From Thermohalobaculum sp965247385 (lineage in GTDB: Bacteria > Pseudomonadota > Alphaproteobacteria > Rhodobacterales > Rhodobacteraceae), in contig CBDFHG010000007.1 of assembly GCA_965247385.1 (NCBI GenBank), positions 992,001 through 1,056,000 on the forward strand: a stretch of 64,000 nucleotides of DNA, read 5' to 3'. Below the pieces are notes generated by a model. It had not been told where the DNA came from. It worked only from the letters and a program-made list of their open reading frames with translations, and ran no database searches. Shown one piece after another: positions 9,005 to 18,348 of the stretch; within the stretch, counting starts at the first letter, position 1, and the number at the start of each line of letters is the position of its first letter. The translations under genes and the position numbers were made by a program.

Positions 9005-9360
9005 TTGACGGATCATCGTAGAGGCAATCGTCGGAGCTACTCGACTGCGTTCAAGCGGCGTGTTGTGGCCGAGGCGCTTGAGCCAGGGGCTTCGGTTGCG
9101 TCGGTGGCGCGCCATCACGGGCTGAGCGCGAACATGGTGTTCGGGTGGCGTCGTGATCCGCGGTTTGGGCCGGGTGGTGATGGGGTATTTTCCTGCCTGT
9201 CGAGGTGATGTCGACTGCGGTCACCGCCGCGCCGGAGCCGATCATTCCATCCAGCGACGGCCGGGTCGAGATCGCCCTTGCATCGGGCCATCGTCTGACG
9301 CTCAGCGGTGCCTTTGATCCGGACATGGTGGTGCTGTTGGCGCGAGGTCTGAGCGCATGA
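9005..9360 (+). pseudogene. tnpA: IS66 TnpA, frameshifted
   Basis: The N-terminal helix-turn-helix part (STAFKRRVVAEALEPGAS, then ARHHGLSANMVFGWRRDPRF) is read in one frame and ends at a TGA at 9206. The expected continuation (FLPVEVMST to the end at 9358-9360) is in the next frame. The shift falls at the TATTTT run near 9187-9191. The start is uncertain: no ATG precedes the domain, and TTG at 9005 is the nearest plausible codon. Its end overlaps tnpB (ATGA). Confidence 0.75.
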
Positions 9361-9704
9361 TCCCGGTTGCCGTGCAGACGAAGGTCTGGCTGGCGGCTGG
9401 CGTTACCGATATGCGCAAGGGGTTCAACGGTTTGTCGGCGCTGCCCGAGAAGGTTCTGGAGCAGGACCCGTATTCCGGGCACCTGTTCGTGTTCCGGGGA
9501 CGGCGCGGCGATCTGATCAAGGTCATATGGTGGGACGGGCAAGGGGCGTGTCTGTTTTCCAGGCGTCTGGAGCGCGGCAGGTTCGTCTGGCCATCGCCGG
9601 CGCATGGCAGGTTGTCGGTGACATCGGCGCAACTGGCGATGCTGTTGGAGGGCATCGACTGGCGCGCGCCGCTGCGCACCTGGCGACCCCTGACGGCAGG
9701 ATGA
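9357..9704 (+). CDS. tnpB: IS66 Orf2 accessory protein TnpB
   Basis: This 115-residue protein is the typical IS66 Orf2 family: VWLAAGVTDMRKGFNGLSAL followed by HLFVFRGRRGDLIKVIWWDGQG and LERGRFVWP. It is required with TnpA and TnpC for transposition in characterised IS66 elements, although its biochemical role is unclear. Its start overlaps the tnpA stop, which indicates translational coupling. It appears intact. Confidence 0.93.
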   Translation: MIPVAVQTKVWLAAGVTDMRKGFNGLSALPEKVLEQDPYSGHLFVFRGRRGDLIKVIWWDGQGACLFSRRLERGRFVWPSPAHGRLSVTSAQLAMLLEGIDWRAPLRTWRPLTAG

Positions 9705-9772
9705 TTTTTTGAACAAAAACAGAGAAATATGACGCTTTAGGGATTCCCTTCAGTGTCCCGTTCTGGTATAGA

Positions 9773-11281
9773 ATGGCTATGCTGGACCAGACCAAATCAC
9801 TGCCCGATAATCCCTCGGAATTGAGGGTGTTCGCGGGGCAATTGGTGGCGACGGTCAAGTCCCAGGCGCTCCGGATCGCCAAGCTGGAACACCAGCTCGC
9901 CGGTCATCGCCGCCATCGGTTTGGCTCGAAGTCGGAGACGATGGATCAGCTTGAACTCGGGCTCGAAGAGGAAGAGATCGCGGCGGCGAAGATCGCGCCG
10001 CCTGCGTCGCCTGATACTGTCGCCGGGCCGAAGAACAAACCAAAGCGCAAACCGTTGCCGGACAGCTTGCCGCGCAACGAGCAAGTGCTGTCGCCCGGCG
10101 AGGCCTGCGGCAAGTGCGGCGAGGTTCTGAAGAAACTCGGCGAAGATGTCACCGAAGAGCTGGAATACGTCCCTGGCCGGTTCATCGTGAACCGCTTTGT
10201 CCGGCCCCGCATGGCTTGCACGTGTTGCGAGGCGATCTGCCAGGCACCATTGCCCTCGCGCCCGATCGAGCGGGGTCGTCCCGGCCCGGGCCTGCTGGCC
10301 CATGTGCTGGTCTCGAAGTATGCCGATCACCTCCCGCTCTATCGCCAGTCCCGGATATTCGATCGCGACGGCATTGATCTCGACCGCTCGACCCTGTCCG
10401 ACTGGGTCGGCAAATCGGCGGCACTGCTGGAACCATTGGCTGATATGGTCGGGCGCCATGTTCAGCGCGGCCAGGCGATCTTTGCCGACGACACCACCCT
10501 GAAGATGCAGGTGAAGGGCACCGGCAAATGCAAGACCGCCCGGATCTGGACCTATGTTCGCGACGAACGGCCATGGGGCGGCGCCGACCCACCAGCGGCA
10601 TGGTATCAGTTCACCGTCGATCGCAAGGGCGAGCACCCCACCAAACACCTGGCCGGGTACAAGGGCTGGATGCACGCGGACGGCTATGCCGGGTTCAACG
10701 AGCTCTACCGATCCGGTGGTGTCGATGAAGTCGCCTGCATGGCCCATATCCGGCGCAAGTTCACCGATGTCTTCCAGTCGGAGGGCTCGATCATCGCCGA
10801 GGAAGCCATCAAGCGCATCGCCGGGCTCTACGTCGTCGAGAAGGATGCCCGCGGCAGGTTGCCCATTGAGCGGGTCCAACTCCGGCAAGCCCGCGCCAAA
10901 CCGATCTTCGATGCTCTGGAAGCCTGGCTGCAAACCCGGTTGCCAAAGATCTCCGGCAAGTCCGAACTCGCCAAGGCGATCCGCTACGCCCTGACCCGGA
11001 TGAGGCGCCTGCGCCCGTATCTCGACCACGGCTTTCTGGAGATCGACAACAATTCCGCCGAACGCGCCATGAAGCCGATAGCCCTGGGTCGCAAGAATTA
11101 TCTTTTTGTCGGCTCAGAGGCTGGCGGTAAATCCGCCGCCATCGCCTATACCCTGATCGAGACCGCCAGGCTCAACGGCGTCGATCCCCAGGCCTGGCTG
11201 ACCGATGTGCTCAGTCGCATCGCCGATCACAAAATCACCAAGCTCGACGAGTTGCTCCCCTGGCGTTTCGCTCAAACCTGA
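9773..11281 (+). CDS. tnpC: IS66 transposase TnpC
   Basis: The 502-residue transposase starts with a leucine-rich coiled coil (residues 15-65), followed by a zinc-binding segment with C-x2-C pairs (CGKCGEV and CTCC) and the DDE core. Likely catalytic residues are Asp in IFADDTTLKM, Asp in MHADGYAGFNELY and Glu in NNSAERAMKP. It is full length and intact. About 70 bases separate it from tnpB, which is normal for the family. Confidence 0.93.
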   Translation: MAMLDQTKSLPDNPSELRVFAGQLVATVKSQALRIAKLEHQLAGHRRHRFGSKSETMDQLELGLEEEEIAAAKIAPPASPDTVAGPKNKPKRKPLPDSLPRNEQVLSPGEACGKCGEVLKKLGEDVTEELEYVPGRFIVNRFVRPRMACTCCEAICQAPLPSRPIERGRPGPGLLAHVLVSKYADHLPLYRQSRIFDRDGIDLDRSTLSDWVGKSAALLEPLADMVGRHVQRGQAIFADDTTLKMQVKGTGKCKTARIWTYVRDERPWGGADPPAAWYQFTVDRKGEHPTKHLAGYKGWMHADGYAGFNELYRSGGVDEVACMAHIRRKFTDVFQSEGSIIAEEAIKRIAGLYVVEKDARGRLPIERVQLRQARAKPIFDALEAWLQTRLPKISGKSELAKAIRYALTRMRRLRPYLDHGFLEIDNNSAERAMKPIALGRKNYLFVGSEAGGKSAAIAYTLIETARLNGVDPQAWLTDVLSRIADHKITKLDELLPWRFAQT

Positions 11282-11333
11282 GCGCAATCGGCCGACGCTG
11301 AACCGAACCAGAGCCCCGAGACCGGACGGTCAC

Positions 11334-11496
11334 CGCCTTTTGACAAGGCCACATATTCGGCGTCTCATCAGCGAGACGGTTTGAGTGTTGAGCAGGTTTT
11401 GTCCCGCATTTCCCAAATGAACTCATGGTTTAGTGACATCGAAGCGTGATTCTGGTGTAAGAATCATTACGTTATAGGCAGACTTGGGGTGTTGAT
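11334..11496. other. Original hyu downstream sequence and left flank of IS1380-b
   Basis: After the IS66 target duplication lies a short hairpin CGTCTC/GAGACG (about 11360-11378) that could be the original terminator of the hyu operon, although only a short T-rich stretch follows. A sequence around 11447-11470 (GATTCTGG...AGAATCATT) probably belongs to the left end of the following IS1380-type element. No gene was seen. Confidence 0.35.
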
Positions 11497-12536
11497 ATGA
11501 CTCACCCGACAGGTGCATCGAAAGATGGGGTTCCAAGGCTGTATTTTGACCGTCGACTCAAGCTTGAGTTGCACGGGTCCAGGGTCACTACTGACGCCGG
11601 TTTGCTTGCTTGCCGAGAGCTTGATGCCTCCGTTGACCTTACTGAGATGGCTGGCGATGTTGTTGCCGACAGTCGTACCGGCAAGAACGGGCGGCATGGC
11701 ATGGTCGGGCAGTTCCGCCAGTCCGTTTTTGGCCGTCCTGGTGGCGACGACGACGTGAACGACGCCGACCGTCTGGGCCGTGACCCCCGCCATGCGTTGG
11801 ATTGTTGGTGGTCATGCCATCAAGGGGCGGGCGGCATCTACCAGCCAGATGGGGCGCTTCGAGACGGAGGTTCTGGCCAGCGAGGAAAACCTCGCCGCGC
11901 CTGGTGATCTTTCCGGCCAATGGATCGACCGCGTTCATGACCGTTGCCGGCCGAAGAAGATCGTTCTCGACCTGGACAGCAGCGTCAGCCCGACCCATGG
12001 CGACCAGGAAGGAACGGCCGACAACGGTCACTTCGGCTGCACCTGTTATCATCCCCGGTTCCTGTTCAACCAGTTCGGCGCCCTGGAACGGTGCGCGCTG
12101 CGTCCCGGCAACGTTCACAGCGCCAATGGCTGGCGCAAGGTGCTGGAGCCGGTCGTCGAGCGATACCGGGACCGCAAGCTGCGGCGCTACTTCCGCGCCG
12201 ATGCCGCCTTCGCCTCGCCGCAGGTGTACGAGTTGGTGGAAGACGAGGGCTTCCTGTACGTGATCCGTTTGCCGAAGAACCAGGTTCTTCCGGAAAGCAT
12301 CGCGGCCCTGCTCACACGCCCCGTTGGCCGTCCGCCGAACCCTGTGCGGCGCGATTACGCCAGCTTCAGCTATCGGGCCGGAAGCTGGAGCAAAAAGCGC
12401 CGGGTGGTGGCCAAAGTCGAATGGCGCCCCGGCGCGCTGTTTCCCCGTGTCGGGTTCATCGTCACCAACCTGTCGCGACCGGCCGAGCGGGTGACATTGT
12501 TCTACAATCAGCGGGGCAGTACATCAAGGAAGGCAA

Positions 12537-14373
12537 CTAGGATTCCCGAACTAAATCCCTGACGCGCCTCGGCAGGGGCGGCGATGGGTGCCGTTGTGGG
12601 GTTTTCGGCCCGCGCCCGGGCACCACTCCCGCGGATTTCGCGCTCGAGGAGATATTCTCAAGGTGGCCACGCGTCTTGCGGGTTCCGCGTCTGTCCGTTG
12701 GCCAGGCGGAGCCCTGGCCGGGAGCCGGCATCGCACTTCAGCAAGGATATCGTGGCAGGCCGGAGCCGTCAGGTCGGGCCGCGCGCCAGGGCCAGGATCT
12801 TCCGCCTGGCGCCCAGCACCGGATCGAGCCCCGCTTCGCTCGCCAAACGGATGATCAGCCGCCGCGCATGACGGATCACCCGGCCAGGCAGGGCGATCAG
12901 AGCCAGGCGCAAGGCCTTCATCCGCCGTGCCACCCAGGCCGGTCCCGGAACCGGTTGCTTCATCACCGCGTTCAGATTATGCGCCAGCACCATGATCGCC
13001 CACCAGGCCGCATTGGCTCCGAACAGACCCGAGGGCAGGGTGCCGCCAGCCAGGTCGTGCTTCATCACCGCGTGGACTTCCTCGCTCTTGCCACAGCGCT
13101 CCCGGGACCACCAGATCACCGCATCGCCCGGCAGATCACGGTTGGTGACCAGGGCGAACAGCTTGCTGCGCCCCTTCGATGCAAACGCCGCGGTCGGGAA
13201 CGGAAACTGATCCTCATCGCCAGGCTCCAACTGTTCCAGCGGTTCCCGGATCGCCAGGAAGCGGTAATCGCCCGCGTCTTGCTCTCGCCCGCCCAACTCG
13301 GTACATGGCAGACCTCCGCCCACTCTTGGCCGGTCTCGTGGCGTTGCCCGTCGAAAACACGATCCAGCGGCCGCCACTCGGCCTCCGGCACGGCCAGGGC
13401 AGCACGCCGGAACGCCGCCGTCACGTTGGCGCCGACGGCGAACTCGATCACCCCGAAAACCTTGTCCCGGCCCGCGCCACAACAGAGCAGCAGATCCTTC
13501 TGATAACCCGCCGTGTCCGAGCGCAGACAGACCTTGTCCACGCCCCCAGGCAGCGCCGCCAGCGAGGCCTGCAACTGCCGATAGCCAGCCGGCACATTGC
13601 CGTCGCGGAACCCGGAATGCACGATCACCTGCTGTTCCGCCCACCAGGTGTTCAACGGCTGACAGGCCTTGAACTTCTTGTAGCAGTATTCCGCCTGGCG
13701 CTTGTGGCTCTGCACCAGCGTCGCGTCCATGTCCAGCGTCGCCGCGCGCGGCCTGCGATGGCGCTGCAGAAATGACACCAGCGCCTGATTGACACGCCGC
13801 AGACCAGGCAGACCCGCCGACGGCCGCGGGATGAAGGCACGCCCGACCTCCCGCAGTTCTTCCTGGCCTGCGTCGTGGAAGCGTTCCAACCAGCCCGACA
13901 GAGCCGACGGCGAAGGCACGCTGCGCCCGCGGCCGCGCCGAAACCGGCTCTTCAGTTGCCGCCGTTCCCGGCGCACCAACAGCCGCCGCTCAACCGCATC
14001 CATGGTCGCGGCAAAGCCGGCGTCCGCCTCCAGGCGTTCCAGGTCCTCGACCCGATCACCCCCGCACAGATTGAGTGCGATCACCGCGATGATCATCTGC
14101 ACATCCAGCCAGCCCTGCCGCCCCGCCACCCGCACCTCGCGCCGCACCGCAGCCGCCAGTCCCGATGCCTCAATCAAATCAAGCTAAACACCAATCCCGG
14201 CAAAACCCGTCAGATCGCTGCTGCCCGGCTCGCTTTCGTACTCGAAAGGAAGAACGCCATGTGCCATGTTATTTTCACCCCGTTGGTGATGGAGTTAATC
14301 ACAAAAACCATCATGAATCCCTTTAGATTCAAAGCCAACGGGGAATTTCAACTTTTTTGATCCAGAATCAGGG
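12537..14373 (-). mobile_element. IS1380-family element, type a, copy 1
   Basis: The 1837-bp element is inserted in the IS1380-b transposase. GCAA flanks it on both sides (12533-12536 and 14374-14377). Its ends read CCCTGATTCTGGATC and, in reverse at the other end, CTAGGATTCCCGAAC, an imperfect inverted repeat. About 230 non-coding bases lie between the transposase stop and the 3' end, as in all copies of this element in the window. Confidence 0.88.
12769..14267 (-). pseudogene. IS1380-a transposase, copy 1, inactivated
   Basis: Relative to the intact copy at 21695-23203 this gene has an amber codon replacing Tyr in GIGVYLDL (near 14185), a three-residue deletion in YRQLQVLQASL, and a frameshift near 13270 after KTRA. 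The catalytic motifs DMDATLVQSHK and RSDTAGYQ remain readable. It cannot make a full transposase. Confidence 0.88.
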
Positions 14374-14779
14374 GCAAGAACGCGATCAAATGGACGCGGC
14401 TGTCGTGTCGCAGGTTCCGCGACAACGCCGTGCGGTTGCAGCTTCACGCCCTCGCCTGCAATCTCGCCACCTTCATGCGGAGGCTGGCTTTGCCGAAGGA
14501 GGTCGAGCACTGGTCGCTGACCACGCTGCGGGAGAAGTTGGTAAAGATCGGTGCCAAGGTGGTCAGCCATGGCCGCTACGTCACGTTCCAATTGGCCGAG
14601 GTGGCGGTGCCGAGGGAACTGTTCCGGAAAATCTTGAGCCTGATTGATGATCTGCGACCAGGACCCGCCCCGGCGTAGGCCGGGGGCATCGACAGCGAGG
14701 TAAAAACGACAGCAGGGGTGTGTCTGAATGGCGACAAATCCGGCCAAATGGCATTCCAACCGAGGGCTGATCTCCAAAA

Positions 14780-15009
14780 TCAAGCCATCGGATGGCGGCA
14801 AAGGGAATACAGTTCTCTCAACGGGGGTACGGGGGTATGATCTCCACAAACCTGGAGGTCATCTGGGAAATGTCGGTTGAATCCCCGGCAATGGCTTTGA
14901 GCTTTCTCGCTGTCGTAGCCGAGAACGGCAAGTCCTCCGCCACCATAGCCTCGAACTCGCCGTGAGCCAGTTGCGACTTGGCCCGCATGGTGCCACAGCA
15001 CGCCGGCAT
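14780..15009 (-). pseudogene. DUF3102-like fragment, frameshifted
   Basis: A minus-strand frame encodes LAHGEFEAMVAEDLPFSATTARKLKAIAG, which resembles the DUF3102-type domain of phage and plasmid proteins (HGEW/F...PFS..TAR.LM.IA). The expected next motif (PPLRELYSLCRHPMA, like LPPSWRTLYELTRLP) lies in another frame, so a frameshift exists near 14850. Upstream it breaks off without a clear start. The sequence between IS1380-b and this fragment (14679-14779) holds nothing recognisable. The family call is tentative. Confidence 0.4.
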
Positions 15010-15391
15010 GAAGGGGGGCCGGCGCTTGCGGCTTGTGAGTTTGTGGGCTTAGGCTGGGGCAAGCCCAGGGGGATAATCACATGATACGCCTGATAGCGCT
15101 CGTTATCGTCTTATGGCTTCCCGGCAATGTCGCCGAGTTATGCCGATAGTGAGATTGAAGGCAAATATGAAGACTTCAGGTACGGTAATTGTTATGTTTT
15201 AGACTGGCGCGGTAAAACAAGCGCTATAGTGTGGTGCGGGAAGAGTAAATACCCGTTTGCATTTACAGGTAAATATGTCTGGTTAACTTGCGGGTTGCCT
15301 GGTGAAGGGAACATTGTGGAACTCGGCACCGGTCTGTTGAGTACGTATGACTTCGTAACCGTACCTGTCAAATATCGCTTCGACAGCGGGG

Positions 15392-16885
15392 GTAACTACT
15401 CAACCCACCCCAAAGGTTGCGTTCCTGGGTTCGATCGGCACCAGATATAGAGAATTTTCTTGCATTGAGGGCGTGGATATGCGTCAAGTTATCTATGACT
15501 CATTTACCCGACCTGAGCCGATTGACGCATGCAGAGAAAGATGCCTTGATCCTCGCGCTGTGGACGCAGGCACAGGAGCTGGTGGCAGTGAACGTGGGCT
15601 TTGCTAGGCGCGTCACGGAACTTGAGGCAAAGCTTGGTGAGCCTGCGAAGACGCCGGACAACTCCAGTACGCCGCCGTCGCATGGGCGCAAGGCGAACAA
15701 GAAACCGGCCCGGGGCAACCGCAAAAAACGGCGCAAGGGGCATGGTGGCGGTGGGCGTCCTCTGCACCCTGACCCGGATCAGCGGGTGGTTGCGAAGGCG
15801 CTGTCCTGCCCACACTGTTATTCAGCGCTCGGCGATGAGGATCACAAGTTGCATGCGATTTATGACAAGATCGAACTGCCGCGCCCCGCTCCCATTGTCA
15901 CCCGTGTGGAACTGTATGCGGCGAGGTGTCCTCATTGTTCGGAGCGCTTTGTGGCGCCGGTTCCGGCGGGGCTTGAGCCGGGGTCTCCGTTCACCCCGTC
16001 GATCGAGGCGATGGCGGTTTACATGCGTTATGAACACGCGGTCAGTTACCAGCGTCTGTCGAAACTGTTCGCCGATTTGCACGGCTTGACGATCAGCCAA
16101 GCCGCCCTGGTCAACCTGTTCAAGAGGGTCAAGCCCGGCTTTGACGCCCAGTTCCAGGCGGTTCTTGCCCGCCTGCGACAAAGCCGGATCGTCTGCTCCG
16201 ACGAGACCGGCGCACGCATCAAGGGGCGCAACGCCTGGGAATGGGTTTTCCAAAACGATGAAGTCTGCGTCCACGTCATCCGCAACAGTCGGGCGAAGGC
16301 GGTGGCCGAGGACGTGATGGACGGCCACCGGCCCGCCATCTGGGTGTCCGATCTTTACGGCGGCCAGCGGGGGCTCGGGGAGGTCTGGCAAATCTGTCTG
16401 GCCCACCAGTTGCGCGACTGCCAGTATGCCATCGACGCTGGCGATGCGATCTTCGCACCGGCAATGAAAATGCTCATCTTGCGCGCCTGTGTTCTGGGCC
16501 GACGGCGAAAGCGTCTGAAGGACATTACACTTCAGAAATACCGGGGCGACCTGGACCGGCGAATGGACAAGGTTATGGCTTGTCAGCCAACCAACAAAGA
16601 CGGAATTCGCCTGCGCAAACGCTACGGCAAAGACCGTGACAGCCTGTTCACATTCATGACCGAACGCGACGTGCCGCCAACCAACAACGGCTCGGAACAA
16701 GCCATCCGCCCCTCAACCACCTTCCGCAAGGTCACCGGGGGATTCCGCTCCAACTGGGGGGCCGACTTCTACGCCAACGTTCGCTCCGTCCTCAACACCG
16801 GAAAACGGCAAGGCCTGTCTGCTTTCCAGGCAATCCAGGCCACCATCGCTGGAAAATCAGTGATCCAACCGGGTTGAGTAGTTAC
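15392..16885 (+). mobile_element. Orphan IS66-family element (tnpC only), copy d1
   Basis: The ends are GTAACTACTCAACCC and its exact complement GGGTTGAGTAGTTAC. An 8-bp duplication CAGCGGGG flanks it (15384-15391 and 16886-16893). It is 1494 bp and carries only a TnpC-type transposase, with no tnpA or tnpB. It is about 95 percent or more identical by eye to copy d2. Confidence 0.9.
15495..16877 (+). CDS. IS66-family transposase of the single-gene type, copy d1
   Basis: The product has 460 residues from ATG 15495: an N-terminal coiled coil (ILALWTQAQELVAVN), a basic proline-rich linker (PSHGRKANKKPARG), a zinc-binding region (LSCPHCYSALG and AARCPHCSERF) and the IS66 DDE core with Asp in IVCSDETGARIKG, Asp in IWVSDLYGGQRG and Glu in NNGSEQAIRP. 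A longer frame to 15417 exists but adds terminal repeat sequence only. It appears intact and probably is the source type for d2. Confidence 0.9.
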   Translation: MTHLPDLSRLTHAEKDALILALWTQAQELVAVNVGFARRVTELEAKLGEPAKTPDNSSTPPSHGRKANKKPARGNRKKRRKGHGGGGRPLHPDPDQRVVAKALSCPHCYSALGDEDHKLHAIYDKIELPRPAPIVTRVELYAARCPHCSERFVAPVPAGLEPGSPFTPSIEAMAVYMRYEHAVSYQRLSKLFADLHGLTISQAALVNLFKRVKPGFDAQFQAVLARLRQSRIVCSDETGARIKGRNAWEWVFQNDEVCVHVIRNSRAKAVAEDVMDGHRPAIWVSDLYGGQRGLGEVWQICLAHQLRDCQYAIDAGDAIFAPAMKMLILRACVLGRRRKRLKDITLQKYRGDLDRRMDKVMACQPTNKDGIRLRKRYGKDRDSLFTFMTERDVPPTNNGSEQAIRPSTTFRKVTGGFRSNWGADFYANVRSVLNTGKRQGLSAFQAIQATIAGKSVIQPG

Positions 16886-17051
16886 CAGCGGGGAGTTTCA
16901 AAGCGGGAACTGGAAGTATTTCGGAAACAGCGCCACGAATTACACATACAGCACGTTCAACGATTTCGCCGCCGGGTTGCGCACCGCAACGACATTGGTT
17001 TTCGAGGTCGGTAGCCCAAGGTTTCACCTTTCACTGAAAGGCTCAACGGAG

Positions 17052-17108
17052 GTAACTACTCAACCCACCCCAAAGGTTGCGTTCCTGGGTTCGATCGGCA
17101 CCAGATAT
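17052..17108 (+). mobile_element. Left 57 bp of orphan IS66 copy d2 (separated from its body)
   Basis: These bases match the first 57 bases of d1 (GTAACTACTCAACCC to CCAGATAT). They follow the octamer CAACGGAG (17044-17051), which recurs directly after the right end of d2 at 41517-41524. An IS1380-a end follows immediately at 17109. The remaining part of the element starts with ATATAGAGAG at 40076. Confidence 0.85.
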
Positions 17109-17312
17109 CCCTGATTCTGGATCAAAAAAGTTGAAGTTCCCCGTTGGCTTTGAATCCAAAGGGATTCATGATGGGTTTTATGAATAACTCAATCACCAAC
17201 GGGGTGAAAATATCAGGGCACAGGGCGTTCTTCCTTTCCAGTACGAAAGCGAGCCGGGCAGCAGCGATCTGACGGGTTTTGCCGGAATTGGTGTTTAGCT
17301 TGATTTGGCGGC
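17109..17312 (+). mobile_element. IS1380-a left-end fragment (a6)
   Basis: The first about 200 bases of IS1380-a are present from CCCTGATTCTGG. The transposase start codon is lost (AATATCAGGGCACAGGG in place of AACATGGCACAGGG), the same variant as in copy a3 at 34903. It also has the amber codon in GIGV. It stops near GGCGGCTG at 17308-17314, where the upstream region of the next gene begins. Confidence 0.85.
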
Positions 17313-17354
17313 TGGGCTTGCCTGGACACCGACAACCGACTAGCCTCCCCGGCC

Positions 17355-17618
17355 ATGAGTGTAACAACCTTTGATAAGTTGGCTTACGTGGACAGCCTCA
17401 AAGCGCATGGCGTGTCCGAGGACCAGGCGCGGGCGCACGCGGCGGCGCTGGATACCGCGCTACATGACGTAGTGGCGACGAAAGCCGATATAGCGGACGT
17501 GAAGGGCCTGATCGCCGAATCCAAGAGCGAGATTCTGCGCTCGGTATTTGGTATGTTTTTGGGCTTCACCACGCTGGTAGTCGTGGCGATGGCGGCGCTT
17601 CTCAACCTGCACCACTGA
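17355..17618 (+). CDS. Small coiled-coil protein with C-terminal membrane helix, paralog b
   Basis: This 87-residue protein starts MSVTTFDKLAYVDSLKAHG, continues with the family segment VSEDQARAHAAALD and a TKADIADVKGLIAESK heptad stretch, and ends with a hydrophobic helix (FGMFLGFTTLVVVAMAALL). It is closely related to the minus-strand gene at 41602-41826, including about 40 bases upstream (CGACAACCGACTAGCCTCCCC), and distantly to 1071-1361. DUF1640-like; role unknown. The position next to a truncated IS1380 marks one edge of the island. Confidence 0.7.
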   Translation: MSVTTFDKLAYVDSLKAHGVSEDQARAHAAALDTALHDVVATKADIADVKGLIAESKSEILRSVFGMFLGFTTLVVVAMAALLNLHH

Positions 17619-18029
17619 AACCTACCCTTTCCGATGCCGGGATCGGCAAGCACCTTGCGAAGCGGGCGCGCTCTTTGGCGTCGTTGTCTGCCGGGGAGTT
17701 TCAGGAAACGCTTGGCCGGTGGCGCGGCAAAGCTGGTGACGAAGATAGCCCTGTTGGGATCCCAACTGGTCTATCTATCCCCGCGCAATCGAGACGCGGA
17801 TCGACGGGGCGATCATTCTTGCAATCGCAATAATCGGCGGTCCTGCAGCGACCGACCCGCCCGGCGCTGGCCGGAACTGGCCCGGAATACACAGAAACTC
17901 CTCACGGCAGGAGAACAATGCGCGGATCGACGGCAGATCGGCACCTCGATCGCGCCCATGCCAGGCCACGGCCCTGCCCGCCCGGTGCCACGGAGAGCGC
18001 CATCACAGCTTTGGCCCGGTGGTTTTGTG
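17619..18029. other. Degraded coding remnant and unassigned sequence
   Basis: A plus-strand frame from 17635 reads DAGIGKHLAKRARSLASLS then GEFQETLGRWRGKAGDEDSP, which resembles the AGIDKNLA.RAR motif next to DUF3102-type domains in phage/plasmid proteins. It loses similarity after about 60 residues. A longer open frame (17634-18206) in another phase has arginine-rich, unstructured sequence and is not a gene. The rest of this stretch shows nothing I can support. Confidence 0.35.
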
Positions 18030-18153
18030 TTATTGTTGGTATGTGGTTTCATTCTCAAGCTCGCTCACACGCTTTTCGATAAAGGCGATAATCTCAGGAG
18101 CCATTTTGCTCTTGGTCTTGGCGCAGGCCACCTTAAAGCGGGTGTGCAGGCTC
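18030..18153 (-). pseudogene. C-terminal fragment of an unknown protein
   Basis: The minus strand encodes LHTRFKVACAKTKSKMAPEI, then a likely helix ending FIEKRVSELENE and a TAA at 18030-18032. The amino-acid composition and codon use look genuine, but the 5' side is cut by the IS1595 fragment at 18154. No family was recognised. Confidence 0.4.
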
Positions 18154-18277
18154 TAAGCGCCGTCGATCCAGACACAAAATGCTCGATCAAACGATCTTGT
18201 TTATAGGGACTGAGACGACTCCTGCGCATAGCTTCCATGATAACTCCAAAAATGAGTTATCTGGGTCAGCCCCTCGA
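18154..18277 (-). mobile_element. IS1595-family left-end fragment, inverted
   Basis: This is the inverted counterpart of 19559-19680: terminus GGGGCTGACCCAGATAA, then an ATG at 18238 and the transposase start MEAMRRSRLSPYKQDRLIEH. It is cut after about 28 codons. Together with the copy at 19553 it places two IS1595 left ends facing each other around metA. Confidence 0.75.
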
Positions 18278-18348
18278 TCTAAACTTGCCCCGCCGCCGCT
18301 TGCGCTTTATCTCAACCGTTCCAGAAACCCAGAAAGACGAGCCGGATC

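Larger units (their letters stand above)
8901..11333 (+). mobile_element. IS66-family element with three genes
   Basis: Terminal repeats are GTAACCGTCCGGTCTCCC at the left and, in reverse, GTGACCGTCCGGTCTCGG at the right. An 8-bp duplication CGCCTTTT flanks it (8893-8900 and 11334-11341), as expected for IS66. It carries tnpA, tnpB and tnpC and is 2433 bp long. It landed 13 bp after the hyuB-oxidoreductase stop, so it separates the operon from its original downstream sequence without breaking a gene. Confidence 0.92.
11497..14678 (+). pseudogene. IS1380-family transposase, second type (b), frameshifted and interrupted
   Basis: The product begins MTHPTGASKDGVPRLYFDRR and matches the IS1380 group that includes VLDLDSSVSPTHGDQEG (first catalytic Asp region) and FRADAAFASPQVYEL. 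One extra C in the CCCCC run at 11784-11788 shifts the frame after GRDP. The gene is then cut at YIKEG by IS1380-a1 and resumes at 14378 as KNAIKWTRLSC, ending PGPAPA at 14678. The GCAA target duplication reconstructs the original reading Y-I-K-E-G-K-N-A-I-K-W exactly. It is inactive. Confidence 0.85.
15081..17051 (+). pseudogene. Small secreted protein gene, parts 1 and 2 (frameshifted, IS-interrupted)
   Basis: An ATG at 15081 begins a signal-peptide-like MIRLIALVIVLWLPG. The mature part (SPSYADSEIEGKYEDFRYGN) is one frame away, so a one-base indel near 15125 is likely. The frame runs to FDSG at 15391, where an orphan IS66 is inserted with 8-bp duplication CAGCGGGG, and resumes at 16894 (EFQSGNWKYFGNSATNY to LSLKGSTE at 17051). 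A second IS66 interrupts it there; the remaining 14 codons are at 41525-41566. The rebuilt product is a secreted protein of about 160 residues; the ending resembles periplasmic proteins with F.LSLKGS..A...F..RC. Function is unknown. Confidence 0.7.

Noticed and set aside
17634..18206. 190-codon plus-strand open frame
   Set aside because: The translation is arginine- and proline-rich without domain features, and its end runs through an inverted IS1595 fragment. Another frame holds a degraded coding remnant.
18278..18348. Possible SAM-II riboswitch upstream of metA
   Set aside because: Only 71 bases remain between the IS1595 end and the gene, and I could not find the conserved pseudoknot elements.
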